From the NCBI GenBank assembly GCA_036768475.1, contig DAIPMW010000011.1, forward strand, positions 68,004-132,003: DNA of 64,000 nt, in the 5' to 3' direction. The translations under genes and the position numbers were made by a program. Below the pieces are notes generated by a model. The model saw nothing but the letters and a program-made list of their open reading frames with translations, did no database searches and had not been told where the DNA came from. Within the stretch, counting starts at the first letter, position 1. The number at the start of each line of letters is the position of its first letter. Source of the stretch: JAEUMD01 sp036768475 (lineage in GTDB: Bacteria > Pseudomonadota > Alphaproteobacteria > Rhizobiales > Hyphomicrobiaceae). Below are positions 1 through 9,131 of this stretch, one piece after another.

Positions 1-2
1 AC

Positions 3-716
3 CGCGACGCAGCGCTGGCGCAGCGCGCGGCGTTCATCGCACACGAGCACGTCAAGCAGTCGCTGTCGCGCTACGGCAAGCCGATCCTTTACGATTTCAC
101 GATGCGCAACGACGGCATCAAGCGCATGTTCTGCTCCAAGCTCATTCGTTACGCGTTCGAGCGGGCGAGCGAGGGCAAGAGCATTCTGCCCACCTTTCCG
201 ACGCGCTTAATGATGACCAACAAGGATTTCTTCAATCGCATCGGCGTTACGGCCGACGTTACCTTCGCGCCGGGCGATTTGGAGCTCGAGCCCGACTTCG
301 ATGTCGTTGCTGAGTGGCAGGACTATCGCACAACTGCGTCGCTCCGCCACCAGGACATCGTCATGGACAAGCTGTTCGCCTGGATGGACGCGTATCAGCT
401 GAGGTTCAAGGAAACATTCCTCATCAACATCATGAGCTGGCTTGGACGCCGCGCCGCAGGCTTTTCCAACACGATCAAGTCGATGATCTCCGACGTCGTG
501 CCGAAAGTGCCGCCGCACATGCCAAGACGCACGATCGCGACGATCGTCATGCTGCACCGGACCGCGGATCCACTGATGCACGAGATCGGCGAACTGGAGC
601 TGGAACGCATCGCACTGTTCGGCCATCCGCTACATCCCCGCGAGATCGGCGAATACCTCGAACGGATTCGCGAAAAATCCGCCAACGAGATCGGCTATCT
701 GGTGCCACCGGGATAA
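3..716 (+). CDS. YiiX/YebB-like NlpC/P60-family cysteine hydrolase, 5' truncated
   Basis: The reading frame is open from the left edge of the window, so the N-terminus is missing. Before the first internal ATG (102) it already encodes plausible protein ending in YGKPILYDFTM. The segment MRNDGIKRMFCSKLIRYAFE resembles the C-S-x-L nucleophile region of permuted papain-like amidases of the YiiX/YebB group, which are thought to hydrolyse peptide or amide bonds. The Cys of FCSKL would be the nucleophile; the His partner may lie in the missing part. The C-terminal helical stretch (RRTIATIVMLHRTADPLMHE) has no recognised role. The stop codon TAA (714-716) coincides with the end of a repeat element. 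Family assignment is by motif only. Confidence 0.55.
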   Translation, partial: RDAALAQRAAFIAHEHVKQSLSRYGKPILYDFTMRNDGIKRMFCSKLIRYAFERASEGKSILPTFPTRLMMTNKDFFNRIGVTADVTFAPGDLELEPDFDVVAEWQDYRTTASLRHQDIVMDKLFAWMDAYQLRFKETFLINIMSWLGRRAAGFSNTIKSMISDVVPKVPPHMPRRTIATIVMLHRTADPLMHEIGELELERIALFGHPLHPREIGEYLERIREKSANEIGYLVPPG

Positions 717-752
717 GGCATGTTGAGCTAAAGTGTGCAGCGCTTCAGCGTT
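714..752 (+). repeat. Family A intergenic repeat, partial copy (A1)
   Basis: TAAGGCATGTTGAGCTAAAG followed by TGTGCAGCGCTTCAGCG matches the first half of family A (see 38148-38253). The first three bases are the stop codon of the upstream CDS. The second hairpin is absent. Confidence 0.7.
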
Positions 753-784
753 GAGCGGGCCATAGCGGCCGGCATGATTTTCAA

Positions 785-1897
785 TCAAATCCTGGCCGGC
801 TCAAGGGCATGCGCGATCACCTTGCGCATGACGCTCGGCAGCGCTGCATCGGCAAGATCGCGGCGATGGATCCAGCAGCAACGCTCGGGCTCGGACCAGA
901 ACGTCAGCTCGGCATCGAGTGGCACGATGGCACGATAGGCGATGAGTTCCAGGCGGAAATGAGTGAAGGTGTGCACGACACGGCCAGGCACCTCCCACCA
1001 GGAGGCGCGCACGGGTGCCGCCCGCATTACACCGCTCGATGAGGGTGTGTGGTCGGTCCAGGGTGTCGATGGCACTTCCAGCATGCCGCCCAGCAGACCT
1101 GCATCCGGGCGCTTGCGCAATAGCACGTGCCCGTCCTCTCGCAGCGCGAGGAACGCAACGCCCCATCGATTGGGGCGGTCCGGTTTTTCCGCCTTGGCCG
1201 GCAGCGCTGTTTCGAGACCCTTGGCAGCGGCCGCGCAATCCGACTGCACGGGACAGACGAGGCATGACGGACTCTTGGGCGAGCAGATCGTTGCACCGAG
1301 ATCCATCATCGCCTGGGCGAAATCGCCGGGTCGATCGTGCGGGGTGAGCGTCGCGGCAAGGCGCTTCAGCTCGGCTTTGGCCTGCGGCAGCGGCTGGCGC
1401 ACCGCAAACAGCCGCGCCGTGACGCGCTCCACGTTGCCGTCAACGGGGGTTGCCGGCTCGTTGAAGGCGATTGCCGCAATAGCTGCGGCTGTATAAGGCC
1501 CGATTCCCGGTAGCTCGATCAGTCCGACCTGTGTGCGCGGGAATCTGCCGCCGCGGTTGCCTGCAATCTCAATCGCGCACTCGTGCAGTTTGCGCGCGCG
1601 GGCGTAGTACCCAAGGCCTGCCCATGCCGCCAGCACCTCGTCGCGATCGGCCGCTGCAAGCGCCTTTACGTTTGGCCAGCGAGCGAGGAACTTGAGGAAA
1701 TATGGGATGACCGCCTTGACGGTCGTCTGCTGCAGCATGATCTCGCTGAGCCAGACCTTGTAGGGGTCGGCGCGGCGACCGGGCGGGGCGCGCCAAGGCA
1801 GGTCGCGGCGCTCGCGATCGTACCAGTCGAGCAGGGCCGCGACCGTGTCCGGGCCTGCCGGACGCAAAGGAAGTTGCTTTCGTGCAACAGCTGACAA
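785..1897 (-). CDS. mutY: A/G-specific adenine DNA glycosylase MutY
   Basis: Base-excision repair glycosylase that removes adenine mispaired with 8-oxoguanine. The 370-residue product has the whole family layout: LSEIMLQQTTV with the catalytic Glu near residue 50, the helix-hairpin-helix LPGIGPYTAAAIAAIAF, the catalytic Asp in PVDGNVERV, and an Fe-S cluster motif C-x6-C-x2-C-x5-C (CSPKSPSCLVCPVQSDC). A C-terminal NUDIX-like domain follows (VAFLALREDGHVLLRKRP) and would recognise 8-oxoG. It is divergent from the DUF721 gene across about 120 bp. The mutY/DUF721/dsbA/smc neighbourhood is common in Hyphomicrobiales. Confidence 0.97.
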   Translation of the reverse strand: MSAVARKQLPLRPAGPDTVAALLDWYDRERRDLPWRAPPGRRADPYKVWLSEIMLQQTTVKAVIPYFLKFLARWPNVKALAAADRDEVLAAWAGLGYYARARKLHECAIEIAGNRGGRFPRTQVGLIELPGIGPYTAAAIAAIAFNEPATPVDGNVERVTARLFAVRQPLPQAKAELKRLAATLTPHDRPGDFAQAMMDLGATICSPKSPSCLVCPVQSDCAAAAKGLETALPAKAEKPDRPNRWGVAFLALREDGHVLLRKRPDAGLLGGMLEVPSTPWTDHTPSSSGVMRAAPVRASWWEVPGRVVHTFTHFRLELIAYRAIVPLDAELTFWSEPERCCWIHRRDLADAALPSVMRKVIAHALEPARI

Positions 1898-2016
1898 ATG
1901 CGCCCCCAGAAATCGAGCCTGACGCGGCAGCCGGATGATGGCTGGTACGTTCGAATCGTTAACGAGATGTTAAGGGTTCAGAGCGCCGCTGGAAACGAAG
2001 CAACGGGATTCGAGGT

Positions 2017-2649
2017 GTGAAAAGGCTGGACGAAAGGTTAGACGCGGCAGAACGCGCACGCCCTGTAGGTCGGACAGTTGGCGGAGCGTCGTCTGACGAC
2101 GTCTGGCGGCCCCGCGGTGGCGGACCCAGTGCCCGCGCGATCGCCAGCCTGGTCCCGCGCATCACGCAAAAATCTTTCGAGAAGCACGGTTTTGCGGCGG
2201 CCAGTCTGATCATGGACTGGGCCCAGATCGTCGGCAGCGAGAGGGCATGCGACACGCGTCCCCTCAAGCTCAAATGGCCGCGGCCGGTGGAGAAATTCGG
2301 CGAAACCGCCGAAAGCTGTGAAGGCCGACCAGGAGCGACGCTGGTGCTCCAGGTCGATCCCGCGGTCGCGCTCGATATTCAATACCAATCGGCGCAGCTC
2401 ATCGAACGCATCAACGCGTATTTCGGATACCGGGCGGTCGCAAGCCTGCGTCTTGTGCAGGAGACTTTTACACACCATGCCTCGAACGGCCCGAACTTGG
2501 CCGTCCCGGTAACACCGGGCGCCGAAGGGCAACGATCGGACAACGTCGCAAAAGGCCGCTCGGGCGCCGATGATGACCCGCTATCGGCGGCACTGGCGCG
2601 GCTGGGTGCGACCATCGCAGCGCAAATCCGGGCGCGCAACGCGGATTGA
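2017..2649 (+). CDS. DUF721 (DciA-like) protein
   Basis: 210-residue protein with a central DUF721 domain (about residues 45-140): ARAIASLVPRITQKSFEKHG, then IMDWAQIVGSERACDTRPLK and LVLQVDPAVALDIQYQSAQL. DUF721 includes DciA, the ancestral loader of the replicative helicase DnaB, so a replication role is possible; that is family knowledge, not visible here. The start is taken as GTG at 2017, since no ATG lies upstream of the domain. The C-terminal tail (RSGADDDPLSAALARLGATI) is variable. Neighbours are mutY (divergent) and the dsbA pair with smc (same strand). Confidence 0.85.
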   Translation: MKRLDERLDAAERARPVGRTVGGASSDDVWRPRGGGPSARAIASLVPRITQKSFEKHGFAAASLIMDWAQIVGSERACDTRPLKLKWPRPVEKFGETAESCEGRPGATLVLQVDPAVALDIQYQSAQLIERINAYFGYRAVASLRLVQETFTHHASNGPNLAVPVTPGAEGQRSDNVAKGRSGADDDPLSAALARLGATIAAQIRARNAD

Positions 2650-2709
2650 TTATCCCGCACGTCGATCACACGTGTTCAGGCAATCGTGATGTCGCCCGGG
2701 GCACCGCCC

Positions 2710-2814
2710 AGAGCATGCTTGGCCGAAGTGTGCAGCGGATCAGCGTGAAAAACATGCAAAAAAACAAGGTGCTGGATCGCGTTCATGTTTCCATCAAACA
2801 TCAACGCGATCTGG
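2710..2814 (+). repeat. Family A intergenic repeat, full copy (A2)
   Basis: Begins AGAGCATGCTTGGCCGAAGT and ends CAACGCGATCTGG. It contains both hairpins of the family: GAGCATG...CATGC, and GATCGCGTTCATGTTT/AAACATCAACGCGATC around CCATC. It fills most of the 2650-2962 spacer, which otherwise holds only the dsbA leader and ribosome site. Confidence 0.85.
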
Positions 2815-2962
2815 TATGCGTTCAGTTGGCATTCAAGCGGGTTTTGCCTTAATGCATCGACGGCTCCGTGCTATGGGCTCAGCCTGTAGGAGCGGGCCGC
2901 GTGGCGTGCACGCCCATTGGGACGAGGCGCCAAAGACCCGACCGAACGAAGGAGCATCACAC

Positions 2963-3661
2963 GTGACTGAGACCGCCGACCGTTCAACTCTCGCCGCCAT
3001 CACGCGCCGCCGGCTGCTGGCCGGAACGGCCGCGTTCGCCAGTGTCGCGGCGACAGGGCTGACCTCACACGTCGCAATGGCCCAGCGGCGCGGCGCCGGG
3101 CCGACCGAGATTCCGGTCGAAGATCTCATGAAGACGGTGGACGGGCTGTCCGACGTCGCTCTGGGTCCGGCTGAAGCAAAAGTCACGATCGTCGAATATG
3201 CCTCAATGACGTGCGGCCATTGCAGCAAGTTCCACAACGAGACTTTCCCCAAGGTCAAGGAAAAGTACATCGACACCGGCAAGGTGCGCTTCATCATGCG
3301 CGAATTCCCGCTCGACAATCTCGCAGCGGCCGCATCGATGCTGGCGCGGTGTGCTCCGGGCGATAAAGTCTACCCGATGATCGACATGCTCTTCAAAACG
3401 CAGCCTGAATGGGCATACGTGCAGGGCAATCCGGTACCGAAGCTGTTCGAAATCGCCAAGCAGGCGGGTTTCACACAGGAAAGCTTCGACAAGTGCCTGA
3501 CGAACCAGAAGTTACTCGACCAGATTAACGCACAGCGCGCGCGCGCATCCGACCAGTTCGGCGTCTCGGCCACGCCGACGTTCTTCATCAACGGCAAGAA
3601 GCTGCAGGGTGCGCCCACCCTCGAGGCATTCGATGCCATGATCGACCCGCTGCTCAAGTAA
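2963..3661 (+). CDS. DsbA-family thiol oxidoreductase with Tat-type signal
   Basis: Periplasmic thioredoxin-fold protein of about 232 residues. GTG at 2963 is chosen because AAGGAG lies 9 bases upstream; the longer open frame from 2816 runs through the repeat. The N-terminus carries ITRRRLLAGTAAFASVAATG, a twin-arginine-like signal with cleavage near HVAMAQ. The redox site CGHC is in EYASMTCGHCSKFHNETFP, and the cis-Pro loop is SATPTFFINGKKL. The fold matches DsbA/thioredoxin_4 proteins that form or shuffle disulfides. It is followed 30 bp later by a second DsbA-family gene with the same order of motifs, probably an old tandem duplication; they likely form one transcript with smc. Confidence 0.92.
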   Translation: MTETADRSTLAAITRRRLLAGTAAFASVAATGLTSHVAMAQRRGAGPTEIPVEDLMKTVDGLSDVALGPAEAKVTIVEYASMTCGHCSKFHNETFPKVKEKYIDTGKVRFIMREFPLDNLAAAASMLARCAPGDKVYPMIDMLFKTQPEWAYVQGNPVPKLFEIAKQAGFTQESFDKCLTNQKLLDQINAQRARASDQFGVSATPTFFINGKKLQGAPTLEAFDAMIDPLLK

Positions 3662-3691
3662 CCGCAGCGCCAGAGGGGGAACTGCAAAGCC

Positions 3692-4522
3692 TTGCGCATG
3701 ATACGCGCCATCGCCATCGGCTTGATCTCGGTGATCGGCGCAGGTCTCGCGGCCTGCGCCAATGACCAGATTCTGAGCGTCGGCAACTCTACGCAAGACC
3801 CGGTCCCCGCAACCACCGCATCGACCTCGGCCTACGGCGATAGCCGCGGCGCGTCGACGTCGGACGGCGTGCTGGTCAACCCACTCAGCGGCGAGGTCAC
3901 CGATCGACCGCCGGGCGGGCGCGATGTCATCGCCAATCCATCGGTGGGCGAGATCATGAAGACCGGACCGCTTCCGGAGATGGCGTGGGGCCGCGCGGAT
4001 GCCCCGGTGACCGTCATCAAGTATATGTCGCTGACCTGCCCCTATTGCCGGCGTTTCCAGCTCGAGGTGTTTCCGGCCTTCAAGAAAGCCTATGTCGACA
4101 CCGGCAAGGTGCGCTTCATCATTCGCGAATTCCCGATTGGTCGCGCATCCGGCAATGCAACCATCGCGCTACGTTGCGCGGGGCCTGAGAAATACCTCGA
4201 TCTTTATGAAAAATTCCTCGCGCAACAGGCCTCCTGGGTGTCGCAGGAGGTGCGGCTCGACGCCATTTATGCAGTCGCCCAACAGGTGGGGATGAGCAGA
4301 ACCCAGTTCGACCAGTGCCTACAGAATCAGGCCATGATCGACGGGTTGAAGTGGATCAAGGATCGCGGACGTACGCTCGGCATCATCGGTACACCGAATT
4401 TCTTCGTCGACGGCAAGCTGGTAAAACGGGTGCTATCGCTCGAAGATCTCTCGGCGATGGTCGAAACCGCACTCGCCGCCAAGACCGGCGCCGCCCCAAC
4501 CACTGCGGCGGCAACGCGCTAG
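3692..4522 (+). CDS. DsbA-family thiol oxidoreductase, probable lipoprotein
   Basis: 276-residue thioredoxin-fold protein. The N-terminus has a lipobox-like GLAAC (about residues 18-22), so it is probably a lipid-anchored periplasmic protein. A roughly 70-residue Ser/Thr/Pro linker follows, then the redox site CPYC in KYMSLTCPYCRRFQLEVFPA and the cis-Pro loop GTPNFFVDGKLV. The segment KAYVDTGKVRFIIREFPI is nearly the same as in the preceding gene, which supports tandem duplication. Start is TTG 3692 or ATG 3698; AGAGGGGGA at 3672-3680 is the likely ribosome site. The stop TAG (4520-4522) is part of the CTAG end of repeat A3. Confidence 0.9.
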   Translation: MRMIRAIAIGLISVIGAGLAACANDQILSVGNSTQDPVPATTASTSAYGDSRGASTSDGVLVNPLSGEVTDRPPGGRDVIANPSVGEIMKTGPLPEMAWGRADAPVTVIKYMSLTCPYCRRFQLEVFPAFKKAYVDTGKVRFIIREFPIGRASGNATIALRCAGPEKYLDLYEKFLAQQASWVSQEVRLDAIYAVAQQVGMSRTQFDQCLQNQAMIDGLKWIKDRGRTLGIIGTPNFFVDGKLVKRVLSLEDLSAMVETALAAKTGAAPTTAAATR

Positions 4523-4619
4523 ATTGTGTTTCATGGACACACGTAGACAATTCAGTTCTGTGTTTTGAGCATATTTGTCACGCTGAACTGCGTCCCACGT
4601 CAGCTAAACATGCTCTAAG
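4519..4619 (-). repeat. Family A intergenic repeat, divergent full-length copy (A3)
   Basis: Starts CTAGATTGTGTTTCATGG and ends CAGCTAAACATGCTCTAAG, the reverse complement of family A with many substitutions. It overlaps the stop codon of the lipoprotein gene by three bases and occupies a third of the 4523-4807 spacer before smc. No other structure is evident in that spacer. Confidence 0.75.
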
Positions 4620-4807
4620 CGACGGCGGGTCAGCCCAGCGCTTGGCGTGGACGTGCGACCGCAAAAACTGTGACCGTGTCGGTTGTGTGTGCTTTATCCG
4701 CGTTCCGAGTTGCTTGCACATCGATATGTTGCCACATCACACAACGCAGCGTTTCGGCCGAGCACGTGCGCGGCACATGAGAATGGAGCCTTGAAAAACC
4801 GCGTCCA

Positions 4808-7800
4808 ATGAAGATCAGCCGCCTCAGATTGATGGGCTTCAAATCCTTCGTGGAGCCGACCGAGCTCGTCATCGAGCCGGGGCTGACGGGCGTCGTTGGC
4901 CCAAATGGATGCGGCAAATCGAACCTTCTGGAAGCCCTCCGCTGGGTGATGGGCGAGACGTCGCACAAATCCATGCGTGCGGCCGCGATGGACGACGTGA
5001 TCTTTTCGGGAACCTCGCATCGGCCGCCACGCATGGCCGCCGAGGTCACCATGTTCCTCGACAACGCGGAGCGGCAGGCGCCGGCGGAATACAACGACCG
5101 CGACGCGATCGAGATCACGCGCCGCATCGAGCGCGAAGCCGGCTCGGCCTATCGCATCAATGGAAAGGATGCGCGCGCGCGCGACATCAAGATCCTGTTC
5201 GAGGACGCGGCGACCGGCGCGCGTTCGCCCGCATTGGTGCGCCAGGGGCAGATCGGCGAGATCGTCAACGCAAAACCCGAGCAGCGCCGCCGCATCCTGG
5301 AGGATGCAGCCGGCATCGCCGGGTTGCACTCGCGCCGCCACGAGGCGGAGCTGCGGCTCAAGGCGGCTGAGACGAACCTTGCCCGCATCAACGACGTGCT
5401 GGGACAAGTCACCTCACAGATCGATTCGCTGAAACGGCAGGCCCGGCAGGCGCGACGCTACAAGGATCTGTCGGAAGAGATCCGCAAGCAGGAAGCGCTG
5501 CTCGCGCATCTGAAATGGACCGACGCGCAGGCACAGGTCGATCAGTGCGAATTCAATCTGCGCGATGCGCTTGAGACGCTAACCAAGGCGCTCGCAGAGG
5601 AGACGCAGTCCCTCAAGCACGAGACAGCATGCGCGGGTGCCCTGCCATCCCTCCGCGAGGCGGAAGCCCAGCGCGCGGCAGCACTGCACCGGCTCAAGGT
5701 CGAGGTCGAGACGTTCGAGCGCGAGGCGCAGCAGGCCGCCGACCGGCAGCGGGAGCTGGAAGCGCGCGCACAGCAGCTCACCGCCGATCTCATCCGCGAG
5801 GAGACGCTCGTTGCAGAGGCGCGCGACCTGATTGAGCGGCTCGAGGACGAGATCACGGAGCTGCATCAAGCAGATACGGAGGCGGCCGACGCCGAACAGG
5901 CAGCGGCTTTAGCGCATCAGGCAGCCGCGGCGGCATTGGCGGCATCAGAAGCGGTGCTGGCCGAGGTGACGCACCGCTCCGCCGAGGCGCGCGCGGCGCG
6001 GCGTGCGCTCGAGGCGGCGGCGGCAGAGCGGCGGACCATACGCGAGAAGCTGGAGCGCCAGCTCGCAGCGCTGCACGCGCAGGAGCGCGAGATCGCCTCA
6101 CACGCGCCACAGAACGATCTGGTTGCGGAATTGAGCGAACTCGTCACCCGTCTCGGCGATGAGATTGCTGAGATCGAAGCGCGCCAGCAGGCCTGCGAGA
6201 CGCGCGTCGCAGCGCTCTGCGAAGATCTCAAGGCCAAGCGCGCGGCTGCAGAAAAGGCGCGACTTGCGATTGCCGCCATGACGGCCGAGCGCGAGACGCT
6301 GTCGCGCCTGCTCGTCGTTCAGCGCGAGGGCGACATGCCAGCGATCGTCGACCAGTTGCGCGTGGCCCCAGGCTACGAGACAGCGCTCGGTGCTGCCCTC
6401 GGCGATGATCTCGATGCGCCGGCGGGCGACGAGGGGTCGGTGCATTGGCGTCTCATCGTGGCAACCGGGGCCGATCCAGCACTGCCGGCGGGTGTGGAAC
6501 CCCTCGTCCATTACGTCACGGGCCCGACCGAACTGAAGCGTCGTCTGGCGCAGGTCGGCGTCGTGGACCGCGCCGCGGGCGCCAGCCTGCAAATGATGCT
6601 CGAAGTCGGGCAGCGCCTGGTCAGCCGGGAGGGTGATCTTTGGCGGTGGGACGGATACGTGGCTGCCGCCGACGGCGTGACCGCAGCCGCCCAGCGACTA
6701 GCGCAGAAGAACCACCTCGCGGCGCTCGCTTTCGAGGAAGCCGAAGCGCGCGAAGCTGCCGATACGATCGCGGACGCCGAGACGGTTGCCGAGGCGGCAT
6801 CGGCCGAAGCCGAGTCCGAGCTGCGTGCGCTGGCGCAAACATGGCGCGCGACGCAGGCCCGCCTGGGGCAGGCGCGCGATCAGCTGGCGGCGGCGGACCG
6901 GGAAGCGCGGGAGAGGGAAACGAAGCTTGCAGCGGTCCTGGAAGCACGGGCGCGAACCGAGGATGACCTCACCGAAGCATATCAGCGTGCCGAGGAGGAT
7001 GCGCTGGCACTCGAAGCCCTGGCGCTCACCGACGAGATCGACGCGGAGCTGGCACAGGCTCGTTGCCACACCGAACAAAAGCGCACGTCACTGGCTGGCG
7101 CACTGGCACACGTCTCCGAGCTTTCGCGTGCCCGCCGCAGCCGCGATGAGCGGCGAACGGCGGCTGTCGCGGATCTGGAACGGTGGAAATCGCGGAGCAC
7201 GAACGCTGAGCAGCAGATCACGCGCCTTAAGGAGCGGGCGGCTGCCACGCGCGTGGAGATGGAAAGCTTCGCAGATTTGCCGGCGAAACTTGATGCACGA
7301 CGCCAAGCTCTGCGCGATGCCGTGAGCGCAGCAGACGTGGAGCGCCAGCAGACCGCCGACGCACTCGCCGCGGCAGAAATATCCTTCCATGAGGCGCAAA
7401 AAGCCCTGCGGGCCGCGAACGGCACCGTTTCCAACGCCCGCGAGGCACGCGCGCGGATCGAGGCACAACTTGAAGCCGCGCGCGAACGCCGCCAGGACGA
7501 GGCTCGGCGGATTCGCGAGAAGCTGGGCGTCATTCCCGAAGGCTGCCTGCCGCTCGCCGGCTACACGCCGGAGGATGAACTGCCTGCGTTGAACGACGTG
7601 GACCGGCAACTTGCAAGGCTCAAGACCGACCGCGACCGGCTGGGTGGCGTCAACCTCGCTGCCGACGACGAACTGACGACGATGGCTGAGCAGTTCGCGA
7701 CACTCGATGCCGAGCGGCGCGACGTCGAGGAGGCCATCGCGAAACTGCGCGGCGCGATCGGTCAGCTCAACCGGGAGGCGAAGAAGCGGCTCGACGAGGC

Positions 7801-8266
7801 CTTCCACACGGTCGACGGCCACTTCGCACGTCTTTTCACGACGCTTTTCGGTGGCGGGGAAGCGCGGCTGGAAATGATCGAGGGCGAGGATCCGCTGGAA
7901 GGAGGGCTGGAAATCATCGCCAAGCCGCCAGGCAAGAAACCGGCCACGCTGTCGCTGCTATCGGGCGGCGAGCAGACGCTGACGGCATTATCACTGATCT
8001 TCGCGGTGTTCCTGACCAACCCCTCGCCGATTTGCGTGCTCGACGAGGTCGACGCGCCCCTGGACGATGCCAACGTCGATCGCTTCTGTACGCTGATGGA
8101 AAGAATGGCCGCCGATACCGCGACGCGCTTTCTCGTCATCACCCACCACCCGATGACGATGGCACGCATGAACCGCCTTTTCGGAGTAACGATGGCGGAA
8201 AAGGGCGTCTCACAGCTCGTCTCGGTGAACCTCGAAACTGCGCACGGCTTCCTTGAGGCGGTTTAA
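4808..8266 (+). CDS. smc: Chromosome segregation ATPase SMC
   Basis: 1152-residue SMC protein, which loads with ScpAB to compact and segregate replicated chromosomes. Walker A is GPNGCGKS at residues 31-38. Long heptad-rich coiled coils flank the hinge (around GDMPAIVDQLRVAPGYETAL, about 510-640). The ABC signature LSLLSGGEQTLTALSL and Walker B PICVLDEVDAPLDD lie near the C-terminus. Length is typical of the family. It is the last gene of the dsbA-dsbA-smc run. The coiled-coil region is extremely Ala/Glu/Arg rich, which generates many spurious open frames on the other strand. Confidence 0.98.
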   Translation: MKISRLRLMGFKSFVEPTELVIEPGLTGVVGPNGCGKSNLLEALRWVMGETSHKSMRAAAMDDVIFSGTSHRPPRMAAEVTMFLDNAERQAPAEYNDRDAIEITRRIEREAGSAYRINGKDARARDIKILFEDAATGARSPALVRQGQIGEIVNAKPEQRRRILEDAAGIAGLHSRRHEAELRLKAAETNLARINDVLGQVTSQIDSLKRQARQARRYKDLSEEIRKQEALLAHLKWTDAQAQVDQCEFNLRDALETLTKALAEETQSLKHETACAGALPSLREAEAQRAAALHRLKVEVETFEREAQQAADRQRELEARAQQLTADLIREETLVAEARDLIERLEDEITELHQADTEAADAEQAAALAHQAAAAALAASEAVLAEVTHRSAEARAARRALEAAAAERRTIREKLERQLAALHAQEREIASHAPQNDLVAELSELVTRLGDEIAEIEARQQACETRVAALCEDLKAKRAAAEKARLAIAAMTAERETLSRLLVVQREGDMPAIVDQLRVAPGYETALGAALGDDLDAPAGDEGSVHWRLIVATGADPALPAGVEPLVHYVTGPTELKRRLAQVGVVDRAAGASLQMMLEVGQRLVSREGDLWRWDGYVAAADGVTAAAQRLAQKNHLAALAFEEAEAREAADTIADAETVAEAASAEAESELRALAQTWRATQARLGQARDQLAAADREARERETKLAAVLEARARTEDDLTEAYQRAEEDALALEALALTDEIDAELAQARCHTEQKRTSLAGALAHVSELSRARRSRDERRTAAVADLERWKSRSTNAEQQITRLKERAAATRVEMESFADLPAKLDARRQALRDAVSAADVERQQTADALAAAEISFHEAQKALRAANGTVSNAREARARIEAQLEAARERRQDEARRIREKLGVIPEGCLPLAGYTPEDELPALNDVDRQLARLKTDRDRLGGVNLAADDELTTMAEQFATLDAERRDVEEAIAKLRGAIGQLNREAKKRLDEAFHTVDGHFARLFTTLFGGGEARLEMIEGEDPLEGGLEIIAKPPGKKPATLSLLSGGEQTLTALSLIFAVFLTNPSPICVLDEVDAPLDDANVDRFCTLMERMAADTATRFLVITHHPMTMARMNRLFGVTMAEKGVSQLVSVNLETAHGFLEAV

Positions 8267-8516
8267 GGGCGCTGTCCCAGCACCCTCCATCCGCCGAGGT
8301 GACCCCCAAGGGGCGGTTAGCGGCTGCATTGAGCCGGACCAACGGAACGGTCGCGTGCCGCCGCTGCGGGTGGATTGGAGCCCATGGTGAGGCAGCGGGC
8401 GCAGCGGTCTTGTCCTTTCGGCCAGGGCGGTTCCGCCGGCGGCGCAGAAACACACTTCGCCGGGTCGCATCGGCGCCGAGGACGCGGCGCGCAGAAGTCC
8501 GAAAATGCGCGCTTGC

Positions 8517-8569
8517 AGGGCGTTTCATATTCACGGCCGCGAAGGCGCACGTGTCGGCTGAAACGCCCT
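8517..8569. promoter_or_regulatory. Perfect inverted repeat upstream of the atp promoter
   Basis: AGGGCGTTTCA (8517-8527) is matched exactly by TGAAACGCCCT (8559-8569) across 31 nt. It ends 45 bp before the -35 box. It could be a regulator site or a long stem-loop; the sequence alone does not decide. Confidence 0.5.
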
Positions 8570-8614
8570 CGGAATTGCCCCCAGAATCACGACGTTTGTC
8601 GGGGTCGCGTTTTC

Positions 8615-8643
8615 TTGACACCCATATAGCCCCTCTCTATGGT
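8615..8643 (+). promoter_or_regulatory. Sigma70-type promoter of the F0 operon
   Basis: A perfect TTGACA (8615-8620), a 17-nt spacer and TATGGT (8638-8643) lie about 60 bp before atpI. This is the best housekeeping promoter match in the window. Confidence 0.75.
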
Positions 8644-8702
8644 GCGCCGCGTTCGGACCTCGCGAGAGGGCCGGATTCCTCGTTCTCAGGGTCTTGCCCG
8701 AC

Positions 8703-9113
8703 ATGTCGAATTCTTCGAATGGTCAGGAACGAAACGAGGGGAAGCTAAGCCCTCAGGAAATCGCTCAGTTCGAGCGCAGGGTTTCCGAGCTCGACAAGAA
8801 GCTCGGGAAGGTGCGCGCGGGCAAGGCTGCCGAGGCTGATGCGCATGGCCGTTCCGCCGTCGGCGGACGTGGTATGAGCTACGGCTTCAAGATCGGCTCC
8901 GAGTTTGTCGGGGCCATTCTCGTGGGGGCGGCGATCGGCTATGGCCTGGATTACCTGCTGGGCACTAAGCCGTGGCTTCTCTTGCTGTTCTTCTTGTTGG
9001 GCTTTGCCGCCGGCGTGCTCAACGTGATGCGCGGATATCGGCAATTGCAAGGCGATATCACGCGCGAGACCGGCGGCAACATCGGCAAAGATCTGCCGGA
9101 CGACGATGATTGA
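8703..9113 (+). CDS. atpI: ATP synthase F0 subunit I (AtpI)
   Basis: 136-residue accessory membrane protein, thought to assist c-ring assembly or Mg/Ca handling; not part of the final enzyme. A charged N-terminal third precedes two membrane helices: FVGAILVGAAIGYGLDYLLG and PWLLLLFFLLGFAAGVLNVM. The last residues are acidic (DLPDDDD). ATG at 8703 is preferred to the in-frame TTG at 8694. It is the first gene of atpI-B-E-F'-F and lies directly after the promoter at 8615-8643. Confidence 0.93.
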   Translation: MSNSSNGQERNEGKLSPQEIAQFERRVSELDKKLGKVRAGKAAEADAHGRSAVGGRGMSYGFKIGSEFVGAILVGAAIGYGLDYLLGTKPWLLLLFFLLGFAAGVLNVMRGYRQLQGDITRETGGNIGKDLPDDDD

Positions 9114-9131
9114 CAACCTTGGGGGTTGAAC

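Larger units (their letters stand above)
8267..8702. other. Spacer between smc and the atp operon
   Basis: 436 bp without a convincing gene. Its left two thirds are GC-rich with no recognisable signal. The right third holds a perfect 11-bp inverted repeat (8517-8569) and a near-consensus promoter (8615-8643). Open frames across it overlap atpI in the wrong frame or run antisense. Confidence 0.6.

Noticed and set aside
8139..8621. 160-codon minus-strand frame after smc
   Set aside because: Overlaps the smc 3' end antisense, with low-complexity Arg/Pro/Ala content.
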